Source of the DNA: Methylotetracoccus oryzae
GTDB lineage: Bacteria > Pseudomonadota > Gammaproteobacteria > Methylococcales > Methylococcaceae
NCBI RefSeq assembly: GCF_006175985.1
Contig: NZ_SRSH01000013.1
Span: 1 to 64,000, forward strand
Length of the DNA stretch: 64,000 nt
Direction of reading: 5' to 3'
Shown here piece by piece: positions 53,328 to 61,867 of the stretch. The notes under the pieces were generated by a model. It did not search any database. It was not told the origin of the DNA and saw nothing but the letters and a program-made list of their open reading frames with translations. Position 1 is the stretch's first letter; every line of letters begins with the position of its first letter. The position numbers and the translations under genes are program-made.

Positions 53328-55493
53328 CTAACCCGGCAGGATACCGCCAAGCCCTGGATTGAATTCCTTGTCGTCGACCAGAACCTGAAAGTTCTTTACC
53401 ACTCGACCCTGTTCGAGAACGATGAGCCGATCCGCCGAACGGATGGTTTCCGGGCGGTGCGCGACGATGATGCGGGTCACATCCGTCGCGCGGATGGCGG
53501 CATTGACCGCCCGCTCGCAACCCAGGTCAAGATGGCTGGTGGCTTCATCCAGCAGCAAGATGCCGGGCCGATGGTATAAGGCGCGCGCGATCAGCACCCG
53601 CTGCTTCTGCCCACCCGACAAAACCGTACCCATGTCGCCGATCAAGGTGTTGAACTTCATGGGCATCGCCTGGATGTCCTCGAAAATCGCCGCGAGCTTC
53701 GCGCACTCCTCAATGCGATCGGAATCGGCGTTGCCTGCGAAAAAGCTGATGTTATCGGCGATGGAACCGGCGAACAGCTGATCTTCCTGCATCACGACAC
53801 CAATCATGGAGCGGTAGTTCTCGACCCCAAGGCGGGTCAGGGTCTCGCCATTGATCAGGACCTCACCGCGCTCGGCCCGCACCAGGCTCGCGAGTATCTT
53901 CAGCAAGGTCGTCTTGCCGCATCCGGACGCCCCGACAACCGCCACGAATTCGCCCGGATCGACGCGAAAGTCCACCCCGTCCAACACCCAGCGGTCATTC
54001 TCGCTGTACCTGAACCGCACGCCGCGCACCTCGACGGCCGCGGGCGCCTGATCGTCACGCCGGACCGGCGTCAAACCCCGTGTCTCTGGGGGCGTCAAGG
54101 CAATATCGGCGAGACGCTCGGCGTGCAACCCGAGCATCCGCAGGTCGACCGCCTTGTTGATCAGTTCGCTGACTCGGCTCAGAAACTGCTCCTTGTACGC
54201 GATAAACGCGAGCAACATGCCCACGGAGAGCGCGTTCTCTAGAATGCGTTCCGCCCCGAGCCAGACCACCAGAATCGTCAGCCCGCCCAGCAACAGTTGA
54301 TGGGCCGTGCGAAACACAAACTGAAGCTTCTGCATCGTCAGTTCGCGGTTGACCGTCTCCACCAGAAGATTGAGCCAGCGCGTTTGGCGAAGCTCCTGAG
54401 CGTTGAACAACTTGATCGCGGTAATCCCGCGCAAGGTCTCAAGAAAGTGGCTGTCGCGCCGTGCGGCCCAGACGATCGCTTCGGCCGACGCTTCGCGCAG
54501 CGGCAGAAACGATACCCACCGCAAGAGGCCATAGAGAACGGCCCCCAGCAACACAACGGCCGCCAGTGGCGGCGAAAAGACGAACATGATGGCCAGGGTC
54601 AGACTGGCCATGACACCATCCAGCACGGCTTCCACCAGTTCCGTTGTGATCGCCTCCAGAATGACTTCCTGTGAACCGAAGCGCGACATGACGTCCCCCA
54701 GGTATCGGGTCTGGAAGTACGCTGCCGGCAGGTTGACGAGATGGGAGAAGAGATTCGCGCGACCCTGCACCTTCAGCGATGCGCTCAGCACCATCACCAT
54801 CCAGCCACGCATGGCGCCGACCGCCGTCTGCAACACGAGCAGCATCGCAAAACCCAGGGCCAGCGTGATCAGCAGATCGCGATCGGCAGTGACCAGCGCA
54901 TGATCGACGACCCACTGCATGAAGAGCGGGCCGGCGATCGCAAAAACTTCGATGGCCAGTGCGAGTCCCAGCAGTTGGGCCAGCGAGCGCTTCAAGCCGA
55001 CCACGCGTCCGAGCAACGCGCGAACCCGGACACGCGCCGGGGCCTCACATGGCGCGAAACCGCCCGTGGGAGCCAGCTCCAGTGCCACCCCGGTGAAGCT
55101 CTTTGAAACCTGCGGCATTTTGAGCCGGCGAACCCCCATCGCAGGATCATGTATCACCACGCCGTCACGGCCGACCTCCGTCAGCAGGACGAAATGGTTC
55201 AGGTCCCAGTGCAGGATGCATGGCGCAGTCAGCAGCGAGAGCTCGTCGAGTTCCACCCGGACGGGCCGGGCCGCCAAGCCGATCTGGGCGGCGATCCGGA
55301 TCAGATCCTGCAGCGTCGAGCCCTTCAGCGATACGCCGAAGCGGCGCCGCAAGTCTGCCAGGTCCGTGCGATGGCCGTGATGGTGCAGCAGCATGACGAG
55401 GCAGGCGAGCCCGCACTCAGCCGCTTCGGTCTGCAGCACCATCGGGACGCGGGCGTTATGCCACCCCAGGGCAAGCGCATCCAGGGCCTTCAT
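53328..55493 (-). CDS. Peptidase-containing ABC exporter (PCAT; C39 peptidase, bacteriocin-type)
   Basis: A 721-residue exporter. Residues 1-145 are a C39 cysteine peptidase that cuts double-glycine leaders: oxyanion Q21, nucleophile C27 (LQTEAAECGLACLVML), H100 (HWDLNHFVLL) and D116 (IHDPAMG). Membrane domain about 165-450. ATPase domain: Walker A GASGCGKTTLLKIL, signature LSGGQKQR, Walker B ILLLDEATSHLD, and H-loop VAHRPET. All catalytic residues are present, so the protein should cleave and export a peptide. Start at MKALDALALGW: its ATG overlaps the adaptor's TGA. The likely substrate is the small double-glycine peptide encoded upstream (57199-57360). A TolC partner must be elsewhere. Confidence 0.95.
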   Translation of the reverse strand: MKALDALALGWHNARVPMVLQTEAAECGLACLVMLLHHHGHRTDLADLRRRFGVSLKGSTLQDLIRIAAQIGLAARPVRVELDELSLLTAPCILHWDLNHFVLLTEVGRDGVVIHDPAMGVRRLKMPQVSKSFTGVALELAPTGGFAPCEAPARVRVRALLGRVVGLKRSLAQLLGLALAIEVFAIAGPLFMQWVVDHALVTADRDLLITLALGFAMLLVLQTAVGAMRGWMVMVLSASLKVQGRANLFSHLVNLPAAYFQTRYLGDVMSRFGSQEVILEAITTELVEAVLDGVMASLTLAIMFVFSPPLAAVVLLGAVLYGLLRWVSFLPLREASAEAIVWAARRDSHFLETLRGITAIKLFNAQELRQTRWLNLLVETVNRELTMQKLQFVFRTAHQLLLGGLTILVVWLGAERILENALSVGMLLAFIAYKEQFLSRVSELINKAVDLRMLGLHAERLADIALTPPETRGLTPVRRDDQAPAAVEVRGVRFRYSENDRWVLDGVDFRVDPGEFVAVVGASGCGKTTLLKILASLVRAERGEVLINGETLTRLGVENYRSMIGVVMQEDQLFAGSIADNISFFAGNADSDRIEECAKLAAIFEDIQAMPMKFNTLIGDMGTVLSGGQKQRVLIARALYHRPGILLLDEATSHLDLGCERAVNAAIRATDVTRIIVAHRPETIRSADRLIVLEQGRVVKNFQVLVDDKEFNPGLGGILPG

Positions 55494-56764
55494 CCGTGCA
55501 GATTTCCCGTCAACGTGTACAGCGGATCGAGCATCCATTCAAACAGTCGCCGCTGCTCGATCACGACGCTGGCTTCAACCTGCATGCCCGGCTGCAGCGG
55601 TACTGGCTTGCCGTAGGCACTGACCGTCTGGCGCGCGAGCCTGACCGTCACCCGATACACAGGTTCCTTGGCTTCGAGGACGCTGGCAAGGCCGGACAAC
55701 TGCGGCGGCAGTTCACCCGGACTCAGCGCCGAGCGGGACACGTGCTCTACATGCCCCTCGTATTGACCGAACTTCTGGTACGGGTACGCCTGATAGCGCA
55801 GCAGCACGCGCTGCCCGGCCCTCAGAAAACCGACGGAGCGGCTGGGACTGAACAGATGGGCTTCCAGGGTCGAGTCCTCAGGCAGAATGCTCAGCAGTGG
55901 CGCGGTTACGTTCGCGCCGCCCCCCAACTCGGCCTGGATGGCCGTCACGGTTCCGTCCTGCGGCGCCTGAATCACCAACTGGCGGCGCGATTCGGCTTCG
56001 GCAAGGCTTTGCTCCAATTCGGCGATGTTCCGATCGATCTGCGCGAGCTGCGTGTGGCCATTGAGCGGCAACTGCTGCAGTTCGCTCCGCAACGTGACCA
56101 AATCCCGTTTCGTGTTGGTCAGGCTCCGCTCGAGGTCTCGCAGCTTGAGTGCCTGGTCGAGCCGTCCCTCCTCTCTCTCCTGCAGTTGCTGCACCGATAC
56201 GAAGCCTCGCTCGATCAACTGCCGGAACCGGGCCGACGACTGCTCCGCAAGAGCCAGCCGTTCCTGCTGCAGTTCGATCTCGCGTTCCAGGTGCTCGCGC
56301 TCACGTTCCAGCGCCGCGATGCGCTCCGACAATGCGGAAGCGCGCTGGGCATGGAGTTTTTTCTGGACTTCCAACTCCGCTTTCAGGCTGTCCCGACGCG
56401 CGAGCAACTGGCGGGCAACCTCCTGCTGGGTAGCCCCACGCGTGACACTCAGCAATTCGGTGGAGACCACGGCTAAAGGCGCCCCTTTCCGCACCCGGCT
56501 GCCCTCACGCACCCGCAACTCGGACACGACACCCGCCTGCGGCGCGAAAACCCGGACCATACCCTGCTGCGGCACGAGCCATCCATTGATCTGAGCCTTA
56601 CGGGTGTACTGGCCAAAGAGCAGCAAACTCAGCACAGCTCCGCCCGCCAGGATGGCGAAGACGAAAAACAGTCGATGGGACAACCGGGGGGCTAGCAGCA
56701 CCGTTCCCAGCCACTGCGCCTGACTCTCCGCGAGCACTTCAGGGCGAAAAAGCGATTGGTTCAT
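55490..56764 (-). CDS. HlyD-family periplasmic adaptor of the peptide exporter
   Basis: A 424-residue membrane-fusion protein. A cytoplasmic head, one anchor helix (about 32-52, LFFVFAILAGGAVLSLLLFG), a lipoyl half-motif (GWLVPQQGMVRVFAPQAGVV), a long coiled-coil hairpin (about 115-270), then the second lipoyl half (IQAPQDGTVTAIQ) and a beta-barrel / membrane-proximal end. It bridges the ABC exporter and an outer-membrane TolC channel. The gene is translationally coupled to the PCAT by an ATGA overlap. Start at MNQSLFRPEVLAES; upstream in-frame codons lack a ribosome site. Confidence 0.93.
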   Translation of the reverse strand: MNQSLFRPEVLAESQAQWLGTVLLAPRLSHRLFFVFAILAGGAVLSLLLFGQYTRKAQINGWLVPQQGMVRVFAPQAGVVSELRVREGSRVRKGAPLAVVSTELLSVTRGATQQEVARQLLARRDSLKAELEVQKKLHAQRASALSERIAALEREREHLEREIELQQERLALAEQSSARFRQLIERGFVSVQQLQEREEGRLDQALKLRDLERSLTNTKRDLVTLRSELQQLPLNGHTQLAQIDRNIAELEQSLAEAESRRQLVIQAPQDGTVTAIQAELGGGANVTAPLLSILPEDSTLEAHLFSPSRSVGFLRAGQRVLLRYQAYPYQKFGQYEGHVEHVSRSALSPGELPPQLSGLASVLEAKEPVYRVTVRLARQTVSAYGKPVPLQPGMQVEASVVIEQRRLFEWMLDPLYTLTGNLHG

Positions 56765-57198
56765 GGCAGCGCATCCGAAAAAGGGACTATCGGGCAGCAC
56801 GACCAAAAGCCAGGGCCCGGCTCAGCCGGCTCAGGAAGACAACCATTACGACCACTACCCAGTCCGCACGGCCGTCTGCCCGGGCAGCCGAGTGTTCCTA
56901 GCCAGAGCCGTTGGAAGCGGGCGCCTCGGCGGGGCTCTGCGACGTCTCCATCCGGTTAATCCGGTGTCGACCCCGGCCGACATACACCCGAATCCTCGGC
57001 GGCCGGCGCATGACCGCCAAGTCAACGCAAAAGAGGCCGCCCCGACGCCTCGCCGGGACGACCTCGACCTCCACGTAGCAGCCTCTCCCGATGGCCGAAG
57101 CCGCACTCATCGCTGGTGCGCACGCATCCGTGCCGTCTTCCCTGTGTGGCTTATGTGTCCCGCTCCCTGCGTGGAAGTCCCCACATCATTACAGCGCT
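56765..57198. other. Unresolved 434 bp between the peptide gene and the exporter operon
   Basis: On the exporter strand a 70-codon frame (57110 down to 56898, opening MSAASAIGRGCYVEVEVVPA) is open but basic, without ribosome site or family likeness. I do not support it as a gene. This spacer might hold a terminator with partial read-through or a second, degraded precursor; no second double-glycine leader was found. Confidence 0.4.
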
Positions 57199-57360
57199 CT
57201 AGTACTTGCAATACTTCGGGTGCTTGGGGTGATGGTCATGCTTTGGATATTTCGGGTGCTTGGGGTGATGGTAATCCTTATGCTTCGGGGGATCGTAGTA
57301 TCCGCCACCCTTTCCGCCGCCGGAAACCAACTCCATTTCCTCTACCTTTAGCTCGCGCAT
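57199..57360 (-). CDS. Double-glycine-leader peptide with His/Pro/Lys/Tyr-rich repeat core
   Basis: A 53-residue precursor. Residues 1-15, MRELKVEEMELVSGG, match the classic double-glycine leader (M-R-E-L ... E-x-x-x-V-S-G-G) read by C39 peptidases. Cleavage after G15 would free a 38-residue core: a GKGGGYYDPP linker, then KHKDY, then HHPKHPKY at 31-38 and again at 43-50 (12-residue period), ending C51-K52-Y53. The core has 9 His, 9 Lys, 7 Pro, 6 Tyr and one Cys, strongly basic and without hydrophobic residues, unlike pore-forming class II bacteriocins. GGAG lies 8 to 11 bases before the ATG. The exporter operon is on the same strand 434 bp downstream. Metal binding is plausible; the actual role is unknown. 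Confidence 0.85.
   Translation of the reverse strand: MRELKVEEMELVSGGGKGGGYYDPPKHKDYHHPKHPKYPKHDHHPKHPKYCKY
57215..57272 (-). repeat. 36-bp-period tandem repeat inside the peptide core gene
   Basis: A 22-base stretch at 57215-57236 is repeated exactly at 57251-57272. It encodes HHPKHPKY in both copies. The exact DNA identity points to a recent in-frame duplication, so the repeat number may vary between strains. Confidence 0.85.
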
Positions 57361-57883
57361 GACTTTTCTCCGTGATAAACAACAAGAAACCTGGACGGCT
57401 ACAGGTGTCGAGACTTGTCTTGATAAACCCTCCGCCCAGCGCTATCTGATCGCATAAAGCGACATTGCGCCCCCCATTGAGCCACCGCTAGGCAGGCAAT
57501 GGCGGCAAAGATAGGTTAACAAAAGAAACGCCCCGTCAAATCGGGATGACTACCTATATCTATGGAGTTACTCATACGATAAATTTCCGTAACAACGTAT
57601 GTCAGCTGGATATATTAGAGAGATTAAATACGAGAAATGAGTGCTGCGACGCGTAGCCGTCAAAAACATAAAGCTAGATCATTGGCAGAATATCGGCACT
57701 CGGCAGAAAATTTAAACTCACACCAAGAAACACGTATAGAGAGATATGAATGGATGCGGCAACACAATGCCAGAAACGAGCTCGGGCAGAATAACCTAAC
57801 CAGCCATGTGGTATTATTGGCGTGTCAGTATCAATCAGGAGGCAATCCTTGAGCCTATCAGCCTAAAGCGGCTGGCTTCTCCG
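57361..57883. other. AT-rich stretch upstream of the peptide gene
   Basis: Clearly less GC-rich than the rest of the window, particularly 57490-57830. It includes the promoter region of the peptide gene: on the minus strand a TTGACG (57539-57534) with TAACCT 15 bp further is a weak candidate pair. Also includes a doubtful 71-codon frame on the plus strand (listed separately). Confidence 0.45.
57637..57852 (+). CDS. Doubtful small hypothetical protein in AT-rich DNA
   Basis: A 71-residue frame starting MSAATRSRQKHKARSLAEYR: charged, no membrane segment, ending CQYQSGGNP. GAGA just before the ATG is a weak ribosome site. Composition is unlike the neighbours, so it is either recently acquired or not a gene. 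No family recognised. Confidence 0.3.
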   Translation: MSAATRSRQKHKARSLAEYRHSAENLNSHQETRIERYEWMRQHNARNELGQNNLTSHVVLLACQYQSGGNP

Positions 57884-58966
57884 TCACGTGCTTGCCTTGT
57901 CCTGCAACGCTGAATCGCTCAGCAAGCCGACTGAAGCGTCCTGCTCCGCCTGAAGGCTCTCTCGATAACGGGCATAAGCAAGCGAATCGTATACATGATC
58001 CAGAGACGGAACCCAACTCATCTCGCGCCCCCCGAGTTTTCGCTTGAATTCGCTGAAACTGGTCCAGCCACTCTCTGCCTCATGCCGCGGAGAAATGCCA
58101 AACAAATCATAGATCTCGCAACCACGAGCCTTCGCTTCCCGCATGATGTGGAAGTGCAAGAGATAAGGCGCCATCACGTTGCGCTGGGTCGCCCGGGAGG
58201 CACCGTACAGATAGGTCGCCACGTTGCCAAAGATGATCACGACCGCTGCTGCCAACCGGATGCCCTGGTACTCGGCAAAATAGACGCCACCCTGTCCCGT
58301 TCGCGCCAGCAAAGGAATCAATCTCTGGTAGTAATCCGACCCTTGCCCCTTGATTCCCTTTCTTTCACACATCTCGGTCTGCATTTCGCAGAAATCGATG
58401 ACCCCTTGTTCCGATGCGTCCTCAACGATCACCACGCCATGCTTTCGCGCAACCGCCACGTTGTAGCGACCTTTCGGCTTCATCTGCGCGAGGATGTCCG
58501 TGTCACTGTGCGTCAGGTCAATCAACAGGGTATCGCGGGGGACGTGAAAATACTCGCCCACCTCCCGAAAGCCATGCACGAAAGTCGGGAGACTTTCCCA
58601 GGGCGGCTCTATCCTGAGGTGACTCACCACGGAACTGTCATGCCTTCGCTTTTCATCGATGAAATCCATGAACGCCTGGAAAGCCTGCGCCTGATCGGCA
58701 ATCGAGTCGGCCTGCATCAAGACCGGCCCTTCTGGCACGAAGTAGAAGCAGCTCTCCGCGTCATAGGCCCATCGCCAGATGGTCGCACCGCCGACGATAG
58801 TTCCCCGGTCCCGAAGCACCATGCCGAAGTGATCCCATCCCGCCGATACCATGAAATCCGACCACCACGACGACTGCATGAACCCGGCACAAGGCTCCCA
58901 GGCAACGAAGTCATCCCAGCTCTGCTTCCGCTTCGCGCAGTCGTCAACCACTTCGCAAGTTCCCAT
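57884..58966 (-). CDS. FemAB-like aminoacyltransferase / GNAT-fold protein
   Basis: A 360-residue protein with two tandem GNAT-like domains, as in FemX/FemAB. Landmarks: FMQSSWWSDFMVSAGW at 29-44, MKPKGRYNVAVARKHGV (about 160-176; the K-x-R-x-x-V-x-x-A motif of FemAB), AAAVVIIFGNVATYLYGAS, and FGISPRHEAES near FKRKLGGRE. FemAB enzymes transfer amino acids from aminoacyl-tRNA to lipid-linked peptidoglycan precursors; Gram-negative homologues are often tied to exopolysaccharide or envelope loci, where the acceptor is unknown. The peptide gene lies 523 bp downstream on the same strand; a role in modifying the peptide cannot be excluded but is unsupported. Confidence 0.85.
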   Translation of the reverse strand: MGTCEVVDDCAKRKQSWDDFVAWEPCAGFMQSSWWSDFMVSAGWDHFGMVLRDRGTIVGGATIWRWAYDAESCFYFVPEGPVLMQADSIADQAQAFQAFMDFIDEKRRHDSSVVSHLRIEPPWESLPTFVHGFREVGEYFHVPRDTLLIDLTHSDTDILAQMKPKGRYNVAVARKHGVVIVEDASEQGVIDFCEMQTEMCERKGIKGQGSDYYQRLIPLLARTGQGGVYFAEYQGIRLAAAVVIIFGNVATYLYGASRATQRNVMAPYLLHFHIMREAKARGCEIYDLFGISPRHEAESGWTSFSEFKRKLGGREMSWVPSLDHVYDSLAYARYRESLQAEQDASVGLLSDSALQDKAST

Positions 58967-59534
58967 CCACTAAACCAATGCAGATCGACCGCTTTGCCGC
59001 CAAGTATGGGCAACGGACGCCATGGGGTCTTCAAACAACACAAAGATCTTCCACCGTACGGATTTGCCGAGGTGTGTGACACGGCCGCTGGGCTACCGCC
59101 CGCGGAGCGCTTTGCCCCGGCTGGTGCCCCAACGCGGATCTGCGGGCGAACGATGCCGCGCGTCGTGTCAGGGGGATCAACGTAGACCAAAACTATCGCG
59201 TGTTGAATCCGTACGCTTACCTAGCGCTTTTGTAGGAACCCGATACCCCTCCGGGCCATCGCTGGGTAAGCCGACCGCTCTGGTCCGCTTCGCAGTGATT
59301 GCACCGTGCCGCGCCAGGCCGGCCGGTGACTCCCATCAGATGACCGTGGGGAAAAAAAAGAGGGGCCAGTACCACACTGTGGCAGCGGCTCGGTCCGCGC
59401 CGATCATGCCCCGCAAGCGCTGACCCAAAGGCTGTGCCAACGCCAAGAATTCGATAAGCTCCGGGATTACCTCCCTGCCTTGGCAGGCCCTACCCTGCGC
59501 CGTTGTCCAGACACAATTACGGGCCCCACTCCTC
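58967..59534. other. Intergenic stretch, 568 bp
   Basis: Divergent region between the FemAB-like and DUF4239 genes. The open frames have no family likeness or ribosome site. Nothing else seen. Confidence 0.4.
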
Positions 59535-60347
59535 ATGCTGCAGATTTACTGGCTTTACGACCTGCCGAACTGGCTGCTCTGTTTGCTGATCCTGGTCCTG
59601 TTCACCGGGGGCTCGATCCTCGGCCAACGGGTGTCTCGACGGTTTGTGCGGCGCTTCTTTTCCCAAGCGCTCGAAGACCACAATGAAGCCGTGGGCGCGA
59701 TCATAGGGTCATACGGGGTGTTCTACGGCATCACACTCGGGCTGATTGCCGTCGCCACCTGGGACAACTTCGACGCATCGGAGGATCTGATCATGCATGA
59801 GGCGTCGGCGCTGTCGGCCCTTGACCGCGATGTGTCCGCGCTGCCGGAACCGGCATCCGGGGAACTGCGGGCGCTGCTCCGCGACTATCTCGATTTCGTG
59901 ATCGATCGCGCCTGGCCCGAACACCGCAAGGGCCGCGTGCCCGTCGACGCGGACAGCCGCATCAACGCTTTCCAGAAGCGCCTCGTTGAGTTTGAGCCGC
60001 GGACGGAACGTGAGTCGGTGCTGTTTGCCGAGGCCATCGAGCAGTTCAATGTCATGTTTGAACTGCGCAGAGACCGGATCTCCAGTATCGGCAATGGACT
60101 CCCACCCATCCTCTGGGGCATTGTGCTGGCCGGCGCGATTCTGAACATGATCCTGCTTTACGTGCTGCGCATCGAACCCTTACGAACGCACATGCTGCTG
60201 ATTGGGCTGGTGGCAACCTTTATCGGCCTGATGATCTTCTTCATCGTGGCGATGGATCACCCTTTCGTCGGCGAGCTCAGTATCGAGCCGACCGCGTTCG
60301 AAGCACTGAGGCAAGGGCAAATGTCGAGACTGCCCGGCAGCCCGTGA
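59535..60347 (+). CDS. DUF4239 (bestrophin-like) membrane protein
   Basis: A 270-residue protein. N-terminal helix 10-30 (LPNWLLCLLILVLFTGGSIL), a second at 56-73 (GVFYGITLGLIAVATWDNF), a charged cytosolic or periplasmic middle (about 75-185), then two helices at 190-213 (LPPILWGIVLAGAILNMILL) and 222-242 (LLIGLVATFIGLMIFFIVAM). The motifs HNEAVGAIIGSYGVFYGI, YLDFVIDRAWPEHRKG and FIVAMDHPFVGEL are typical of DUF4239, a family weakly related to bestrophin channels. Function unproven. Monocistronic. Confidence 0.88.
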   Translation: MLQIYWLYDLPNWLLCLLILVLFTGGSILGQRVSRRFVRRFFSQALEDHNEAVGAIIGSYGVFYGITLGLIAVATWDNFDASEDLIMHEASALSALDRDVSALPEPASGELRALLRDYLDFVIDRAWPEHRKGRVPVDADSRINAFQKRLVEFEPRTERESVLFAEAIEQFNVMFELRRDRISSIGNGLPPILWGIVLAGAILNMILLYVLRIEPLRTHMLLIGLVATFIGLMIFFIVAMDHPFVGELSIEPTAFEALRQGQMSRLPGSP

Positions 60348-60677
60348 CCGGACATCAAGAGGCCAAGCGCCCCGACTCGCGCAGTGCACAGGGAAGTCAA
60401 GGGATGGCCGACAGGGCGCTGTGGGGTGCGGTGGGGGAGACGGCGGGGCCCCGTCCACAGGCTCAGGAAAAACGGCAAGCGAATCGGCCCCGCAAACCGG
60501 CATAGCGCGATCACGGGACCTCATCGATGGCTTCGACCCGACCCTATCAATGGGTGAGCTTCCCTGCACCCTGTCTCCAGCGGACCAGCCGGGCGAGTCG
60601 CGCACCCGGCTGGGACAAGGTCTGGGCCAAAGCGAAACTTATACGGCTCCCTGCCGTGACGCAGAGCGCAGCGTCCC
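60348..60677. other. Intergenic stretch, 330 bp
   Basis: Between convergent genes; nothing recognisable, and no strong terminator hairpin picked out. Confidence 0.4.
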
Positions 60678-61361
60678 CTACGGGGCCACCGGCAGCGGCA
60701 GAATCGGCGCCTTGCGGATGTCGAGCGAGTAGTTGAAGCCATGCGGTCCCGGGCCACCCGTGCCGCAATCAGCCGCGTTGCAGCTGCCACCCAGAACGAT
60801 CAGGTACTGACCGGGCTTGAGCGTCTTCGAGAAGGCCGCCGTCGAGCCGGGCTCGACCACGGACAGCGTCGGCGTGCCCTTCTTCACGGCTTGCCCGTCG
60901 CAGTTCGTGAACGGAATCCCGGAGTTGGCATAACCCACGAAGGCCGTTGCCCCGTCGCCACCCGGAGTCTGCGGCTTCAGGAAGCTGCTGGTCCCCTCCA
61001 GGCTGATCTGGTTGTAGTCGTGCGAGAGGTGATTGGAGCCGACAAAGCTGCCATTGGTCTGCCAAACGGAGAAAGCCGGATGCATCGTGTCCGATCCCGT
61101 GCCCATCGTAATCTGTACGGTGGCATTCCACGGCACCGTGAACGTATACCACTTGCTGTTGTGGGCCCAACCACAGTCCGGGGTGATACCGTTCTGACCG
61201 TCCCACGCGTACACCGGAGCCGTACCGGTCAGTGCAATCGAACCGTTCTTTGCGGCGGGCACGGAGCCCAGGTCGGTGACGCTGATCGCATTCGCGGCAC
61301 CGGAAGCCAGGGCCGAACCGGCCATCAAGGCGGCAATCGTCGTTCGCAGATTGAATTTCAT
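60678..61361 (-). CDS. Secreted protein, paralogue of the protein at 45611-46258
   Basis: A 227-residue exported protein, signal peptide MKFNLRTTIAALMAGSALAS cleaved after GAANA, mature start ISVTDLGSV. It shares with its paralogue YAWDGQNGIT, GWAHNSKWYTFTV, TVQITM, PAFSVWQTNGSF, NHLSHDYNQISL, DGATAFVGYANSG, FTNCDG and GQYLIVLGGSCNAADCG, across the whole length. Here a third cysteine occurs in CGWAHNS and another in FTNCDG, both absent in the paralogue, allowing an extra disulfide. Unknown function. The conserved polar and aromatic pattern suggests a lectin-like or binding beta-sandwich; that is a guess. Confidence 0.8.
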   Translation of the reverse strand: MKFNLRTTIAALMAGSALASGAANAISVTDLGSVPAAKNGSIALTGTAPVYAWDGQNGITPDCGWAHNSKWYTFTVPWNATVQITMGTGSDTMHPAFSVWQTNGSFVGSNHLSHDYNQISLEGTSSFLKPQTPGGDGATAFVGYANSGIPFTNCDGQAVKKGTPTLSVVEPGSTAAFSKTLKPGQYLIVLGGSCNAADCGTGGPGPHGFNYSLDIRKAPILPLPVAP

Positions 61362-61867
61362 AAGCTTGATCTCGTGTGTCTTGGCTAAATGGAGTTTCCG
61401 TGTCGGATCGACAGCGGATGTGCCCGGCGTGGAGCTCCGGCACAACGGTCAGACGATCCGTGATTTACGTCCACAATAAACGTGCCATGAGCAGAGCCCT
61501 TTGGCTCCGCGCCATCCATTTCAAGCAGGTTCTTATCTGATTCGGGAAATACCCTAGTACTGAGTGAAATCACGAACTTATTCACGGGACTGAAACGGCA
61601 AAGCCATATCGCACGACGCGGGTTCGCGCGCAGCCGCTCCTGGCGGAAAACTGGGTGAGGATGGATGTCGGAATGGGCTACGGCTCCCGGCCGCAGCAAG
61701 GCCATTCTGGCGTGACCTGATCTGTGCGACGCCCCGTCATCACGCGTGATGACGACGATCTATCAGTGGAACCATCGCAAAAAAAGGATGGTCGCTCGGC
61801 GCGGGTTGGCTGTTACCCCCGGCCTCGGCGCCCCGACCGACACATCACGGTAGGTCAGCCGGGCCGG
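61362..61867. other. Intergenic stretch, 506 bp
   Basis: Promoter side of the secreted-protein gene and the end of the dynamin-like gene. No gene supported. Confidence 0.4.

Noticed and set aside
56898..57110. 70-codon frame between the peptide gene and hlyD, considered as an immunity or modification protein
   Set aside because: No ribosome site, no membrane segment, basic composition, no family likeness.
57091..57351. Very hydrophobic 86-codon frame on the plus strand, antisense to the peptide gene
   Set aside because: Its hydrophobicity is the mirror of His/Pro/Lys codons on the other strand (CAC, CCC, AAG read backward as GTG, GGG, CTT). The minus frame has a proper leader and ribosome site.
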